From contig DIYP01000016.1 in NCBI GenBank assembly GCA_002427735.1, positions 310,001-374,000 on the forward strand: a stretch of DNA of 64,000 bases, in the 5' to 3' direction. Below are positions 16,828 to 25,113 of this stretch, one piece after another; the stretch's first letter is position 1; every line of letters begins with the position of its first letter. The notes beneath the pieces were generated by a model. The model ran no database searches and was not told where the DNA came from. It was given only the letters and a program-made list of their open reading frames with translations. Both the position numbers and the translations under genes were made by a program. Source of the DNA: Flavobacteriales bacterium UBA6051. Lineage in GTDB: Bacteria > Bacteroidota > Bacteroidia > Flavobacteriales_D > Crocinitomicaceae.

Positions 16828-17427
16828 ATGTCATTCGAATTACCAAAATTACCATATGCTTACGATGCACTTGAGCCGCATATCGACGCGCGTACAATGG
16901 AAATACATCACTCTAAGCACCACAACGGATATACAAACAATTTAAACAACGCGATTGCAGGAACCGAGTTTGAAGGGAAAACTATTCTTGAAATTCTCGC
17001 TTCATGTAAAGATAATCCAGCTGTACGAAACAACGGTGGAGGGTTCTGGAATCATAGCCTTTTCTGGGAAGTAATGAGCCCAAATGGTGGTGGTGAGCCT
17101 TCTGGAGAATTAGCTGATGCTATCAACTCTGCTTTTGGATCTTTCGCTGAGTTTAAGGATGCTTTCTCTAAAGCAGCTGCTACTCGTTTTGGTTCAGGTT
17201 GGGCATGGTTGTGCGTTACAAATGGAGCATTAGAAGTGTGTTCAACTGCAAACCAAGACAACCCACTTATGGGCGTAGGTTGCAGCGGTACTCCAATTCT
17301 TGGATTAGATGTTTGGGAGCACGCTTATTATTTAAACTACCAAAACAGACGTCCTGATTATATCAATGCGTTCTTTAGCGTTATTGATTGGGCAAAAGTT
17401 TCAGAGAAATTTGCTGCTGCAAAATAA
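16828..17427 (+). CDS. Superoxide dismutase, Fe/Mn family (Mn-like)
   Basis: 199 residues, no signal peptide, cytosolic. It converts superoxide to hydrogen peroxide and oxygen. The four metal ligands are H27, H76, D161 (in LGLDVWEHAYYL) and H165. The hydrogen-bonding glutamine lies in TANQDNPLMG, the position used by Mn enzymes, and GGGFWNHSLFW surrounds H76. I therefore lean to a Mn or cambialistic enzyme; metal use in Bacteroidetes is often switchable, so the symbol is left blank. The gene stands alone, with its own -7 box upstream and a strong terminator downstream. Confidence 0.97.
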   Translation: MSFELPKLPYAYDALEPHIDARTMEIHHSKHHNGYTNNLNNAIAGTEFEGKTILEILASCKDNPAVRNNGGGFWNHSLFWEVMSPNGGGEPSGELADAINSAFGSFAEFKDAFSKAAATRFGSGWAWLCVTNGALEVCSTANQDNPLMGVGCSGTPILGLDVWEHAYYLNYQNRRPDYINAFFSVIDWAKVSEKFAAAK

Positions 17428-17451
17428 ATCTAATAATTATTGATTTTGTTG

Positions 17452-17480
17452 AGGGTCACCTAATTAGGTGACCCTTTTTT
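17452..17480 (+). terminator. Intrinsic terminator after superoxide dismutase
   Basis: A perfect 24-base palindrome at 17452-17475 (AGGGTCACCTAATTAGGTGA and on) followed by six T. It starts 25 bases after the sod stop. The central AATT may stay unpaired. Confidence 0.92.
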
Positions 17481-17535
17481 GTAACCTCTAGAATGTGTTT
17501 CGTTATGCAAGCATAACTCCTTAAATCATTCTATC

Positions 17536-18414
17536 ATGCGAACAACCATCTTCAAAACCCTACTTTTCGCAAATACTTTAGCACTTGTCTTTCTTATTAG
17601 CGCTTTCAGTAATTTTCGTGCTACTCAAAAAATTTCACTACTCGACGCCGTAAAAACAGGTGTGATTAATGCAGACTTAACCTCGAACGGCAAATACAGT
17701 GGTCTTTCCGTCAACGTTGAACTCAATAACACAACTAAATCTCCACTGCATGTTATTATTCCAGCAGGAACTCAGTATCATCCAGAAGATAATGGCGAGC
17801 AAACACTGATTCAAGTAGAAGATAAACTAATTGTACTCAAACCTAACGGAACATTTCGCGGTCAGGTAGCCGCGTTCTGCACTGAGGCAAATGACCGAAG
17901 CCCATCAGAGGCCTCTAACATGCGAATTACTAAGAACACAAATCCCACTTTTGACAAGTTGTTTGCTTACCTGAAAGGAAAAGCCATAACAAAGAGTACT
18001 TATCAAGATGCGGTGTGGGCTATTTCTGATGGTCATTCGATCGCAAATATCGTCGCCGATAAACCTGCAGATGTTGCTTTCAGAAAACATATTGCTGAAA
18101 TCACAGGACAAAAAAACACATGGTTCACCTCTCCGCAGCGAATACAGGTTGACGAAGAAGGAAACTTCAATCGAGAAACAGTTAAGATTTCTGGTGATCT
18201 ATCTTTTGAATGCCCTCCGGGAACAAAAGTGCTTCAGGACATTCACAAGGAAAACGGCGACGCATTTTTTATCAGTGATAAACACATGACTGCTCGTTAT
18301 GGAAAGGTGAATTACGCTTTTAACTTATCGGTTCTCGGTTGGGAAAAAGGCACCTATTATATTCGTATTCATGACGGTGAAAATGAATTTGCTCGATACA
18401 CATTCACTGTATAA
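17536..18414 (+). CDS. Secreted or membrane-anchored protein of unknown function
   Basis: 292 residues. An N-terminal hydrophobic segment (about 8-24, ending near SAFSNF) acts as signal or anchor. A first domain (about 35-170) contains a beta-sandwich-like stretch (PLHVIIPAGTQYHP), then FCTEANDRSPS and, 40 residues later, YQDAVWAISDG. The Cys (C115) and the Gln (Q157) stand in contexts that recall the paired Cys/Gln of surface thioester domains, a tentative by-eye likeness. A C-terminal beta domain (about 205-292) ends TYYIRIHDGENEFARYTFTV. I know of no described function. It is monocistronic, between the sod terminator and its own terminator, with convergent nfu-like gene beyond. Confidence 0.82.
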   Translation: MRTTIFKTLLFANTLALVFLISAFSNFRATQKISLLDAVKTGVINADLTSNGKYSGLSVNVELNNTTKSPLHVIIPAGTQYHPEDNGEQTLIQVEDKLIVLKPNGTFRGQVAAFCTEANDRSPSEASNMRITKNTNPTFDKLFAYLKGKAITKSTYQDAVWAISDGHSIANIVADKPADVAFRKHIAEITGQKNTWFTSPQRIQVDEEGNFNRETVKISGDLSFECPPGTKVLQDIHKENGDAFFISDKHMTARYGKVNYAFNLSVLGWEKGTYYIRIHDGENEFARYTFTV

Positions 18415-18425
18415 AGCGCAAAAAA

Positions 18426-18458
18426 TGCCACCTGAAAACAGGTGGCACCTTTCTTTTT
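18426..18458 (+). terminator. Intrinsic terminator after the 292-residue secreted protein
   Basis: A perfect 9-bp stem TGCCACCTG/CAGGTGGCA around an AAAA loop, followed by CCTTTCTTTTT. It begins 11 bases after the stop codon. The 157 bases from here to the nfu-like stop (18616) hold no further feature I can support. Confidence 0.85.
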
Positions 18459-18615
18459 CATGTGATGGTTGGTAGTTATTCTTAAGTTCTTGAACTTTAA
18501 AAACACGCATACTCAAACGCCCGATAAAACTGACCATTATCAGAACACTTGCGTACCAACGCTTGCTCAGTCATTAGACTGAAAAAATCATAAAATAGTT
18601 GCTTACTGAAAAAGA

Positions 18616-18876
18616 CTATGCCATGGAAGGCATATTCTCTGCGATAACCTCTTTTACCTCAGGGGCTGCTTTCTTTACTGCTTCTTCTAACCCGGCCTTT
18701 AGCGTCATCATTGACATGGAACAATCACTACAAGTGCCCATAAGGCGCACCACCACAGTGGCGTCATCTCTGACCTCCACCAATTCCATATCTCCGCCAT
18801 CGGCATGCAGGAAAGGACGCAGTTGCTCCAATGCAACCAGCACCTTTTCTTGTATGGCATCTTTATTAATTGGCAT
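18616..18876 (-). CDS. NifU C-terminal domain (Nfu-type) Fe-S carrier
   Basis: 86 residues consisting only of an Nfu domain. The helical start (KDAIQEKVLVALEQLRPFLHADGGDMELVEV) is followed by the cluster-binding CxxC at C49 and C52 in GTCSDCSMS and a C-terminal helix. Nfu proteins receive a 4Fe-4S cluster and pass it to target enzymes. It lies 2 bases downstream of the Mrp-family ATPase gene, so the pair forms a small Fe-S delivery operon. The LipB gene further along the same strand is not itself an Fe-S protein, so no direct link is implied. The call is firm at the family level. Confidence 0.95.
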   Translation of the reverse strand: MPINKDAIQEKVLVALEQLRPFLHADGGDMELVEVRDDATVVVRLMGTCSDCSMSMMTLKAGLEEAVKKAAPEVKEVIAENMPSMA

Positions 18877-18878
18877 GC

Positions 18879-19949
18879 TTATTTATTGTTTTTAAGCAGG
18901 TCTACCTGCTTTACAAAAGTACGAACTAATTCGTCAAAAGCCTTAGCTGTAGGGGTATTTTCTTGAAAAACAGCAGGTCTACCAGCATCTCCAGCTTCAC
19001 GTACACCTTGCACTAGAGGAATATGCCCCAGAAATGGTACGTCCATTCCATGCGCCAGATTCTTTGCGCCATCTCGTCCAAAAATATAGTACTTATTATC
19101 AGGGAGTTCTGCAGGTGTGAACCAAGCCATGTTTTCGATCAACCCAACGACTGGAACCTTAATTGAATCTAATTTAAACATGTTTACCCCTTTTCTGGCA
19201 TCTGCTAAAGCAACTTCCTGCGGTGTACTTACAATTACAGCACCGTCCAGTGGAACTGTTTGTACAAGTGATAAATGAATATCCCCAGTACCTGGAGGTA
19301 AATCAATCAGCAAGTAGTCCAACTTTCCCCAATAGGCATCTGTAAACATTTGCGTCATTGCTTTCGCTGCCATCGGTCCTCTCCAAACAACAGCATTATC
19401 TTGTTCTGTAAAGAACCCTATGGACAAAATCTTTATCCCATAGCTCACCACTGGATTGATCTTTGGAGTTCCATCCATGTCAATCATACTTGGTCGCTCC
19501 TCTACCACGTCGAACATTGTAGGCATAGATGGCCCGTATATATCGGCATCAACGACTCCCACTCTATATCCAGCTTTTGCCAATCCTCCGGCGAGGTTCG
19601 CAGTAACCGTTGATTTTCCAACACCTCCCTTTCCAGAAGCAATTGCTATTACGTGTTTTACCTCTGGAAGAATTTTTCGATGTGCTTGCTTTGCCTCAGC
19701 CGGCATGCCTTTTACTTCACATGAAACAACCAGGTCATCACCAAACGCGCGTTTTAAGTTGAACTCTAATGCTTCGTTCATGCGTTTTCTGGCATGTAAA
19801 GCAGGGTTAGAAACAAACACCTTTAATGAGAGCTGATTGTCTTCAATGGTTATATTCTCCACAAGGTTTGCGGATACAATGTCCTGTTTTAGATCAGGTT
19901 CCATTACAGAGCCTAGTACTTCAAGAACGTTTTCGCGAGATAATTCCAT
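18879..19949 (-). CDS. Mrp/NBP35-family Fe-S cluster carrier ATPase (ApbC-like)
   Basis: 356 residues. An N-terminal MIP18/DUF59 domain (about 1-85) is followed by a ParA-like P-loop ATPase with the deviant Walker A GKGGVGKST at 106-114 (signature K107) and LIDLPPGTGD as Walker B. Family members bind and transfer Fe-S clusters in the cytosol. The CPxC pair that usually follows VENMS in this family is absent: here the text runs IENMAWFTPAELPDNKYYIFG. I recall this as the Bacteroidetes form, in which the bridging cysteines are missing or lie elsewhere. The adjacent Nfu gene does carry a CxxC, and the two may work together. Otherwise length and motifs are normal. Confidence 0.94.
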   Translation of the reverse strand: MELSRENVLEVLGSVMEPDLKQDIVSANLVENITIEDNQLSLKVFVSNPALHARKRMNEALEFNLKRAFGDDLVVSCEVKGMPAEAKQAHRKILPEVKHVIAIASGKGGVGKSTVTANLAGGLAKAGYRVGVVDADIYGPSMPTMFDVVEERPSMIDMDGTPKINPVVSYGIKILSIGFFTEQDNAVVWRGPMAAKAMTQMFTDAYWGKLDYLLIDLPPGTGDIHLSLVQTVPLDGAVIVSTPQEVALADARKGVNMFKLDSIKVPVVGLIENMAWFTPAELPDNKYYIFGRDGAKNLAHGMDVPFLGHIPLVQGVREAGDAGRPAVFQENTPTAKAFDELVRTFVKQVDLLKNNK

Positions 19950-20017
19950 TTGAATAAAGCGTTGCTTTGTCTTGTTCTGATAAGATAAATGGCAAGAAAC
20001 CCTTTGAAAAAAGGTAT

Positions 20018-20620
20018 TTAACTTTCCTTGCTAGGTTTAAACGACTTGATTGACTTCGCCATAAGCTCGATAATCATCTTTTCGTACCCATCTGGTCGAG
20101 ATTGAAGCTCATAAGTAATTCCATCAACGATCTTCTGACCATACACATGGTATGACTTGTGCTCGATGCCAACAGTAGGGGATGCATCATCTGTTCCTTC
20201 CACTAAAAGGGTACGCTCATATAGAATTAAGTCTTCTTCATCAATTAAATACTCGATTTCGAAGAATGTCTGTTCCGCAAGCTCCTTTTTCTTCACCTCA
20301 ATTAAGTCAGTAAAGTCTGCATAATCTTCAATGATTAATTGAAAGTTAGGTCCAACCTTTACTTCCCACTTTATATCACTTTGCGTATGAATAATTTCAG
20401 GCTTCGAAGCTCCAATATTCGCCGTTTCATCTGGAAGTGATATCATCGCAGGGATCTCATGTTCTTCCAAATTAAAAGTTTGAAACTCATAGTAATCGTC
20501 ATCTACAACGATCTCTTCATCTTCTTGAGTTGGAGTATCTTCTCCACAGGAGGTCATGAATCCGAAAGAAGCGACTAATCCTGCAATTATCAAACCTCTA
20601 TGAAAAACTAACTTACGCAT
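20018..20620 (-). CDS. Lipoprotein of unknown function
   Basis: 200 residues with a lipoprotein signal: basic start MRKLVFHRG, hydrophobic core, lipobox MTSC (C25). A short acidic linker (TPTQEDEEIVVDDDYY) leads into a domain of about 160 residues with alternating strands, including IKWEVKVGPNFQLIIEDYADF and a C-terminal helix GYEKMIIELMAKSIKSF. No motif I recognise. Probably anchored in a membrane facing the periplasm. The gene stands alone between the Mrp operon and the serine-hydrolase block and has its own candidate -7 box. Confidence 0.8.
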   Translation of the reverse strand: MRKLVFHRGLIIAGLVASFGFMTSCGEDTPTQEDEEIVVDDDYYEFQTFNLEEHEIPAMISLPDETANIGASKPEIIHTQSDIKWEVKVGPNFQLIIEDYADFTDLIEVKKKELAEQTFFEIEYLIDEEDLILYERTLLVEGTDDASPTVGIEHKSYHVYGQKIVDGITYELQSRPDGYEKMIIELMAKSIKSFKPSKES

Positions 20621-20659
20621 ATCGACGATTTATTCTACCCGTAGGGTAGTTTCAGAATA

Positions 20660-20667
20660 CAAATATA
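20660..20667 (-). promoter_or_regulatory. Candidate -7 box for the 200-residue lipoprotein
   Basis: Minus strand reads TATATTTG (TAnnTTTG), about 40 bases before the start at 20620. A short inverted repeat CTACCC-GTA-GGGTAG (20636-20650) lies in the leader it would produce. Confidence 0.4.
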
Positions 20668-20692
20668 CAAAATGAAGCGATTCGTAGAACGA

Positions 20693-21103
20693 TCAAATAA
20701 TCATGACACCCTTATCTCCCAAAACGGGAATAACTTTCATGTTTTCTTCGGTGATCGACTCTGGAACGAACACAAATTTCTTATCGTACATCTGATCTTC
20801 GATCCAAAAACTTACCCAATACTCATTCGCCAAGCCGAACACTTCTTTCATGATGGGTTCGATTTTAGCCGCCTCATTGGGTAACAACACTTCTAAAGAG
20901 TGGCGCAATGTGGAGGTTTTCGTTTTTTCTCCCGTTTTTGGGTCAGTGCCGTAGCCCCTACTTGTAATAATGATTCCCTCAATAATCTCTTCTTTGAGAT
21001 TCAACAAGTAAACATTGTACTCGTACTCGTTTAACTCGTTAAGGTGCTGAACGACAGCTACCCCAATATTTTCCACCTTTGGCCCCAATAATTCTTCGCG
21101 CAT
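20693..21103 (-). CDS. Conserved hypothetical protein, cytoplasmic
   Basis: 136 residues without signal peptide or membrane helix. The sequence alternates strands and helices (NIGVAVVQHLNELNEYEYNV, TLRHSLEVLLPNEAAKIEPIMKEVF) and ends in a hydrophobic GDKGVMII. I associate this type with Bacteroidetes hypothetical proteins but know no function. The ATG overlaps the stop of the serine-hydrolase gene by one base (TAATG arrangement), so translation is probably coupled. It is the last gene of the block lipB / serine hydrolase / this gene. Confidence 0.8.
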   Translation of the reverse strand: MREELLGPKVENIGVAVVQHLNELNEYEYNVYLLNLKEEIIEGIIITSRGYGTDPKTGEKTKTSTLRHSLEVLLPNEAAKIEPIMKEVFGLANEYWVSFWIEDQMYDKKFVFVPESITEENMKVIPVLGDKGVMII

Positions 21104-22350
21104 TACTTATTTCCCGTTTTGGCAATCATCTTTTTTCCGAGCGCAATATATTGAAATAAGCCGGATGAATGGCCTATCTTGTGGCGGTTTTCCTCTATGT
21201 ACTTTTTATCGTTTTTCTTAGTCTCTGGGAGTTCAAATGTAGGTGTTCTTTTGTTCCCCAATCGGACAATTAATAAATCCTCTTCTGGAATTGTAATGAT
21301 GTATTGCCCATTGATACCTCTGCAGTAGTTTACCTGACCTGTCTCGCCCATGTACGTCCAGATATGTAAACCATATCGGGAATTTTTTACGCCATCTTTG
21401 GTGTCTAACGCTGACGGAGAAGTCATTTCGTGGTAATACCACAAGGGGAAAATCTGTTCTCCATTGTACTTTCCTTTGTTGAGAATCAATTGACCTAATC
21501 GCGCATAATCACGTGCTGTGGCGTACATGCAGCAGAACGCTTTTTCATTTCCTCCTTCCCTATCCAAACTCCAGAATGCGTCATGCTCCGCCCCTATCTT
21601 TTTCCAGATTTTCTCTTCGGCATAAGCACTTAAATCCATCCCAGTAGCTTTCTCTACAATAAATCCAAGAAGCTGAGAGTTTCCACTTTGGTACTTAAAT
21701 AATTCACCCGGTTCGCGTTCCAGGCGCTGTCGCGTCACATGCCCATATAAATCAGAACCATAATATGATTCCGCATTATCGGAAAACGGATTCTTGCTAC
21801 TCTCTTCCCAATCTAAGCCTGATGACATTGCTAACAAATGTCTAATTGTAATGACTTCTTTCCCCCCATTTTTAAACTCTGGAATATAATTCGCTGCGCT
21901 TTCATCTAAGCTTTTAATTTTTCCCTCTTCAACAGCTATGCTAATCAATAAGGCAACGAGGGTTTTGGCTACGGAAAAGGAGTTTGATACAGTTTCCTTG
22001 TTATGATCTCCCCAATACTCCTCGAAGAGCAATGAATCTCCTTTGAAAACAAGAAGGGCGCGTGTCTCAAGCTCTTCAACAAAAGCCCTGTCTTCATTCG
22101 AAAGTATATGCTTATTGTACGTTATGTGTTCTGGCATCTGAGAAGCCTTTTTACCGGCCTCAAGAGTACTGTACGCAAAAACATCAAGGTCGTAAATTGT
22201 AGGCCCCGTTTTTCCTACAAGGTAAGTATTCGCGACACCCTTATAGAGGTAAAAACGCCCTGAAAGTACAATGAAGAGATTCACTGTAATTATAAGTGCG
22301 ATCAACGTGAAAACCACGTATCTCAATACCTTGACGATTAGTTTTTTCAT
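21103..22350 (-). CDS. Membrane-anchored serine hydrolase, class C beta-lactamase fold
   Basis: 415 residues. An N-terminal transmembrane helix (about 10-30) should anchor the enzyme with its catalytic part in the periplasm. The nucleophile motif SxxK is S126-VA-K129 in NSFSVAKTLVALL, and Y220 (FKYQSGNSQLLG) fills the general-base tyrosine position. This fold covers penicillin-binding esterases, D-amino-acid peptidases and related enzymes; nothing here proves beta-lactam hydrolysis. The C-terminal part has LIVRLGNKRTP. The gene begins directly after the lipB stop with no spacer and ends overlapping the next small gene by one base, so it belongs to a tight operon. Confidence 0.9.
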   Translation of the reverse strand: MKKLIVKVLRYVVFTLIALIITVNLFIVLSGRFYLYKGVANTYLVGKTGPTIYDLDVFAYSTLEAGKKASQMPEHITYNKHILSNEDRAFVEELETRALLVFKGDSLLFEEYWGDHNKETVSNSFSVAKTLVALLISIAVEEGKIKSLDESAANYIPEFKNGGKEVITIRHLLAMSSGLDWEESSKNPFSDNAESYYGSDLYGHVTRQRLEREPGELFKYQSGNSQLLGFIVEKATGMDLSAYAEEKIWKKIGAEHDAFWSLDREGGNEKAFCCMYATARDYARLGQLILNKGKYNGEQIFPLWYYHEMTSPSALDTKDGVKNSRYGLHIWTYMGETGQVNYCRGINGQYIITIPEEDLLIVRLGNKRTPTFELPETKKNDKKYIEENRHKIGHSSGLFQYIALGKKMIAKTGNK

Positions 22351-23046
22351 TTAAACGGTATACGAAAACTCGAACTGGGCAGCGATTTTGCTCTTCAGAA
22401 CTTCAGCAACTTCAGCAACCGAAATTGCTCTTCCAAGTTCGCTTTCCATTGAAGTTACGGCTTTATCCTGAATACCGCAAGGAATGATATGAGAAAAATA
22501 AGACAAATCGGAGCAGACGTTAAAGCCTATTCCATGCATCGTTACCCACCTAGAGCTTTTAACACCAATGGCGCATATTTTTCGCGCTTTCGGTGAATTT
22601 CCATCAATCCAAACACCTGTCAATCCATCAACACGACCGGCCTCTATTCCATAATGTGCGAGCGTTTGAATGACACTCTCTTCCAAGAATCTGAGATACT
22701 TGTGAATATCCGAGAAGAAATGGTCGAGATCGAAAATTGGATAAACGACCAACTGTCCCGGTCCGTGATAGGTGATATCTCCCCCTCGATTAATTTCATA
22801 ATACGAGGCGTTGTTCGCTTCAAGCGCCGCTTCATTCAGCAACAGGTTATTCTTGTCTCCACTCTTGCCTAATGTGTAGACATGCGGGTGTTCACAAAAA
22901 AGAATGTAATTCTGCGTGGAATCGTTCGACTCACCATTTCGGATACGAATTTTCTGATCCACCGTGGCGCGAAACAATTTCTCCTGATAATCCCAGGCTT
23001 CTTTGTAATCGATCAGCCCCAGATCCTCGTATATTACTTCCGGCAT
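22351..23046 (-). CDS. lipB: Lipoyl(octanoyl) transferase LipB
   Basis: 231 residues. Transfers the octanoyl group from octanoyl-ACP to lipoyl domains of 2-oxoacid dehydrogenases and the glycine cleavage H protein, the first step of lipoate synthesis. The LipB signature RGGDITYHGPGQLVVYPI lies at 87-104; the catalytic lysine is K156 in RKICAIG and the acyl-accepting cysteine is C190 in HIIPCGI. Length and motifs are normal. It lies between the phosphosugar isomerase gene (3 bases) and the serine hydrolase (0 bases) on the same strand. LipA is not in this window. Confidence 0.96.
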   Translation of the reverse strand: MPEVIYEDLGLIDYKEAWDYQEKLFRATVDQKIRIRNGESNDSTQNYILFCEHPHVYTLGKSGDKNNLLLNEAALEANNASYYEINRGGDITYHGPGQLVVYPIFDLDHFFSDIHKYLRFLEESVIQTLAHYGIEAGRVDGLTGVWIDGNSPKARKICAIGVKSSRWVTMHGIGFNVCSDLSYFSHIIPCGIQDKAVTSMESELGRAISVAEVAEVLKSKIAAQFEFSYTV

Positions 23047-23049
23047 AGT

Positions 23050-24042
23050 TTATTTAAAATCGGCCAGTGTTCCTTTGAGGTAATCAATCACTTTAATATC
23101 GATTGGATCTACTTCATTCAATGAAGAAAGGTAAAGAGAAGCCCAGTCTACAATATTGATCAGGTAAAGCGAACGCTCAATAACACTTCCTCCGACTGCT
23201 TCAACTTCCAATACCTTACTCGACTTCTTACTAATTACTTCCTTAGTGATGTCCATACGTTTCGCATTTCTGCGGTGCAAGTCCTCTGTCTTGAAGAAAA
23301 CTGTCGCGAAACGCTCATCTCCTCCGCCCCATCCAACAAGCTCGTTATGATTCATTTCAGGTAAAGCATGATGCCAACATAATAACTTACTGTTCTCGTT
23401 GAATTGTTGACGCGCTCGCACCAAAACGGGGTCGTATTTAGTCGTGCCATAAAGTATCCCAACATTTCCTTTCAGAAACTCCGCTAGCTCATGTGCCTTG
23501 CCTCTTATTTCATCCTCTCGATTAAGAATAAGATCGCGACCAGCTTCTAATTCCTTTAAGCGATTCGCGGAAATCATATTCAACTGAACAAAAGCATTGA
23601 TCAGCTGTGTAATGGAGAAAGCCAAAGCTGTTCTAGGTGGGTTACCACCGGGAACGACCACTACGTCAAATTCATTTTTCCGGCACAATTCCTCAAGTCT
23701 TCCTCCTGAACAAATACCGATAATATGTGCACCTGCTTCAATCGCTTCTTCGATTGCGCTGAGTGTTTCTTCAGTATTTCCGGAATACGATGAACCTATT
23801 ACGAGTGAATTCTGCGAGACAAACTTGGGCAACATGTAATCGCTTACAACGGTTACCGGAACGCTCAACTCATCTTCTACCCATTTAGCCACCAGGCGAC
23901 CTCCAATTCCAGATCCACCCATTCCGCAAATAACGATATTATGAATCTCATTTGCTGGTTGACGAAATGTCGTGCTTGAAGCAATTTGAATGGCTTCACT
24001 TATATTTTCAGGAAACGCTTCTATTAATTCTTTCATTGTCAT
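23050..24042 (-). CDS. Bifunctional phosphoglucose/phosphomannose isomerase-type SIS protein
   Basis: 330 residues with two SIS domains. Key stretches are CGMGGSGIGGRL (about 38-49), SSYSGNTEETLSAIEEA (sugar-phosphate loop) and LPEMNHNELVGW, all hallmarks of the PGI/PMI family first described in archaea and also found in Bacteroidetes. It would interconvert glucose 6-phosphate or mannose 6-phosphate with fructose 6-phosphate in the cytosol. Start MTMKELIEAF; the second Met two codons in is an equally good start. It is the likely first gene of the operon with lipB, 3 bases apart. No glucose-6-phosphate isomerase of the classic type is in the window, so whether this is the main isomerase is unknown. 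Confidence 0.9.
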   Translation of the reverse strand: MTMKELIEAFPENISEAIQIASSTTFRQPANEIHNIVICGMGGSGIGGRLVAKWVEDELSVPVTVVSDYMLPKFVSQNSLVIGSSYSGNTEETLSAIEEAIEAGAHIIGICSGGRLEELCRKNEFDVVVVPGGNPPRTALAFSITQLINAFVQLNMISANRLKELEAGRDLILNREDEIRGKAHELAEFLKGNVGILYGTTKYDPVLVRARQQFNENSKLLCWHHALPEMNHNELVGWGGGDERFATVFFKTEDLHRRNAKRMDITKEVISKKSSKVLEVEAVGGSVIERSLYLINIVDWASLYLSSLNEVDPIDIKVIDYLKGTLADFK

Positions 24043-24075
24043 AAGCTAACTTCGAAGGTTAAAATACCCTCGTTT

Positions 24076-24951
24076 TTATTTTACTATTTCGTAGTTTCTG
24101 TAACTCGTGTCTATTCCCAAATATTTCTTCAGAAAGGACTTCATCTTATCTTTTCCACTTTTCTTCTTTCGTGAAATATCATAGGAGAATTTCCAATTTT
24201 TTTCTGCGATTCGTTTCTTCATCACCTCTGGATGATCATCGTTAAAACGATTCAACTCTCTCACATGGTTGGCATAGTCAAATTCATCGGCTTTTACCAC
24301 ATTTTCATCAATCCATTGATCATCATGCCAATACTTATTGAAATTCTCCTGCTTTCTTTGCATGGCTTCTGGTTCCTTCACCCATCCATAATGATACATA
24401 TAGGCATCAATAGGTTTTACCTTCAACTTTTGGTTATCTCCCTTCCGAAAACCTTGTGCGTCTTTGTATGAATAAATGGACTTATCGTTCTTAACAACTC
24501 GAATCTCATTGGCATACCAACTCGCTGATGCTCCCACATAATCATACGAACCGTAAAAGTGCAGATAGTCAAAAAGTAGCCCATCCACCTTGTCATTGTC
24601 CTTGTACCTTTCCATCGCTGCACGAATCGTTTCCAGATACTTTTCATGAACTACTTCATCTCCCTGAATGTAAAACGCCCAATCGCTATCTTCCGGAATT
24701 GCAGCGAAAGCTTTGTCCGTTTCAACTGCGAGTACACGTCCTCCTTCTCGCAAGCTTTCATCCCATTCCGTTTCAACAACAGTTATTTTCTCAGGATCAA
24801 TCCCTTGAATCAATGCAAGCGTTTCGTCATCTGATTTACCCACAGCTACGATGAAATCATCGCAAATAGGCAGAATCGAGCGAATTGCCTCTACCACTGG
24901 ATAGTCGTAAATCAAGGCATTTTTTACAAAGGAAAAACCCGTTACTTTCAT
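24076..24951 (-). CDS. Glycosyltransferase family 2-like protein
   Basis: I choose the ATG at 24951, giving 291 residues that begin MKVTGFSFVKNALIYDYP; the open frame extends 19 codons more but the extension does not look like a family start. The GT-A Rossmann start is followed by a DDFIVAVGKSDDETL loop, an ETEWDESLREGG stretch and a nucleotide-sugar metal motif variant in FYIQGDEVVHEKY. The C-terminus is strongly basic (KKKSGKDKMKSFLKKY), suiting membrane association. The likely role is transfer of a sugar to a cell-surface polysaccharide or protein; donor and acceptor unknown. It stands alone on the minus strand, opposite the thioesterase gene. Confidence 0.88.
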   Translation of the reverse strand: MKVTGFSFVKNALIYDYPVVEAIRSILPICDDFIVAVGKSDDETLALIQGIDPEKITVVETEWDESLREGGRVLAVETDKAFAAIPEDSDWAFYIQGDEVVHEKYLETIRAAMERYKDNDKVDGLLFDYLHFYGSYDYVGASASWYANEIRVVKNDKSIYSYKDAQGFRKGDNQKLKVKPIDAYMYHYGWVKEPEAMQRKQENFNKYWHDDQWIDENVVKADEFDYANHVRELNRFNDDHPEVMKKRIAEKNWKFSYDISRKKKSGKDKMKSFLKKYLGIDTSYRNYEIVK

Positions 24952-25088
24952 AGTTTCTTCAGGACAACGAATCAGTAAAATTAATGATTCAACATGGAAC
25001 ATTTCCATCCCTTATTGGTATTCTTCGGAGAACTGAAGAATATGTTTCAAAAAAGCACTGTTATTTCTCATTGATGACTGATTAATCG

Positions 25089-25096
25089 TAGCTTTG
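25089..25096 (+). promoter_or_regulatory. Candidate -7 box for the acyl-CoA thioesterase
   Basis: TAGCTTTG (TAnnTTTG) lies 17 bases before the ATG at 25114. A TTG at 25071-25073 is 15 bases upstream, slightly short for the usual -33 spacing. Confidence 0.5.
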
Positions 25097-25113
25097 CAGA
25101 ACAATTCTTGGTT

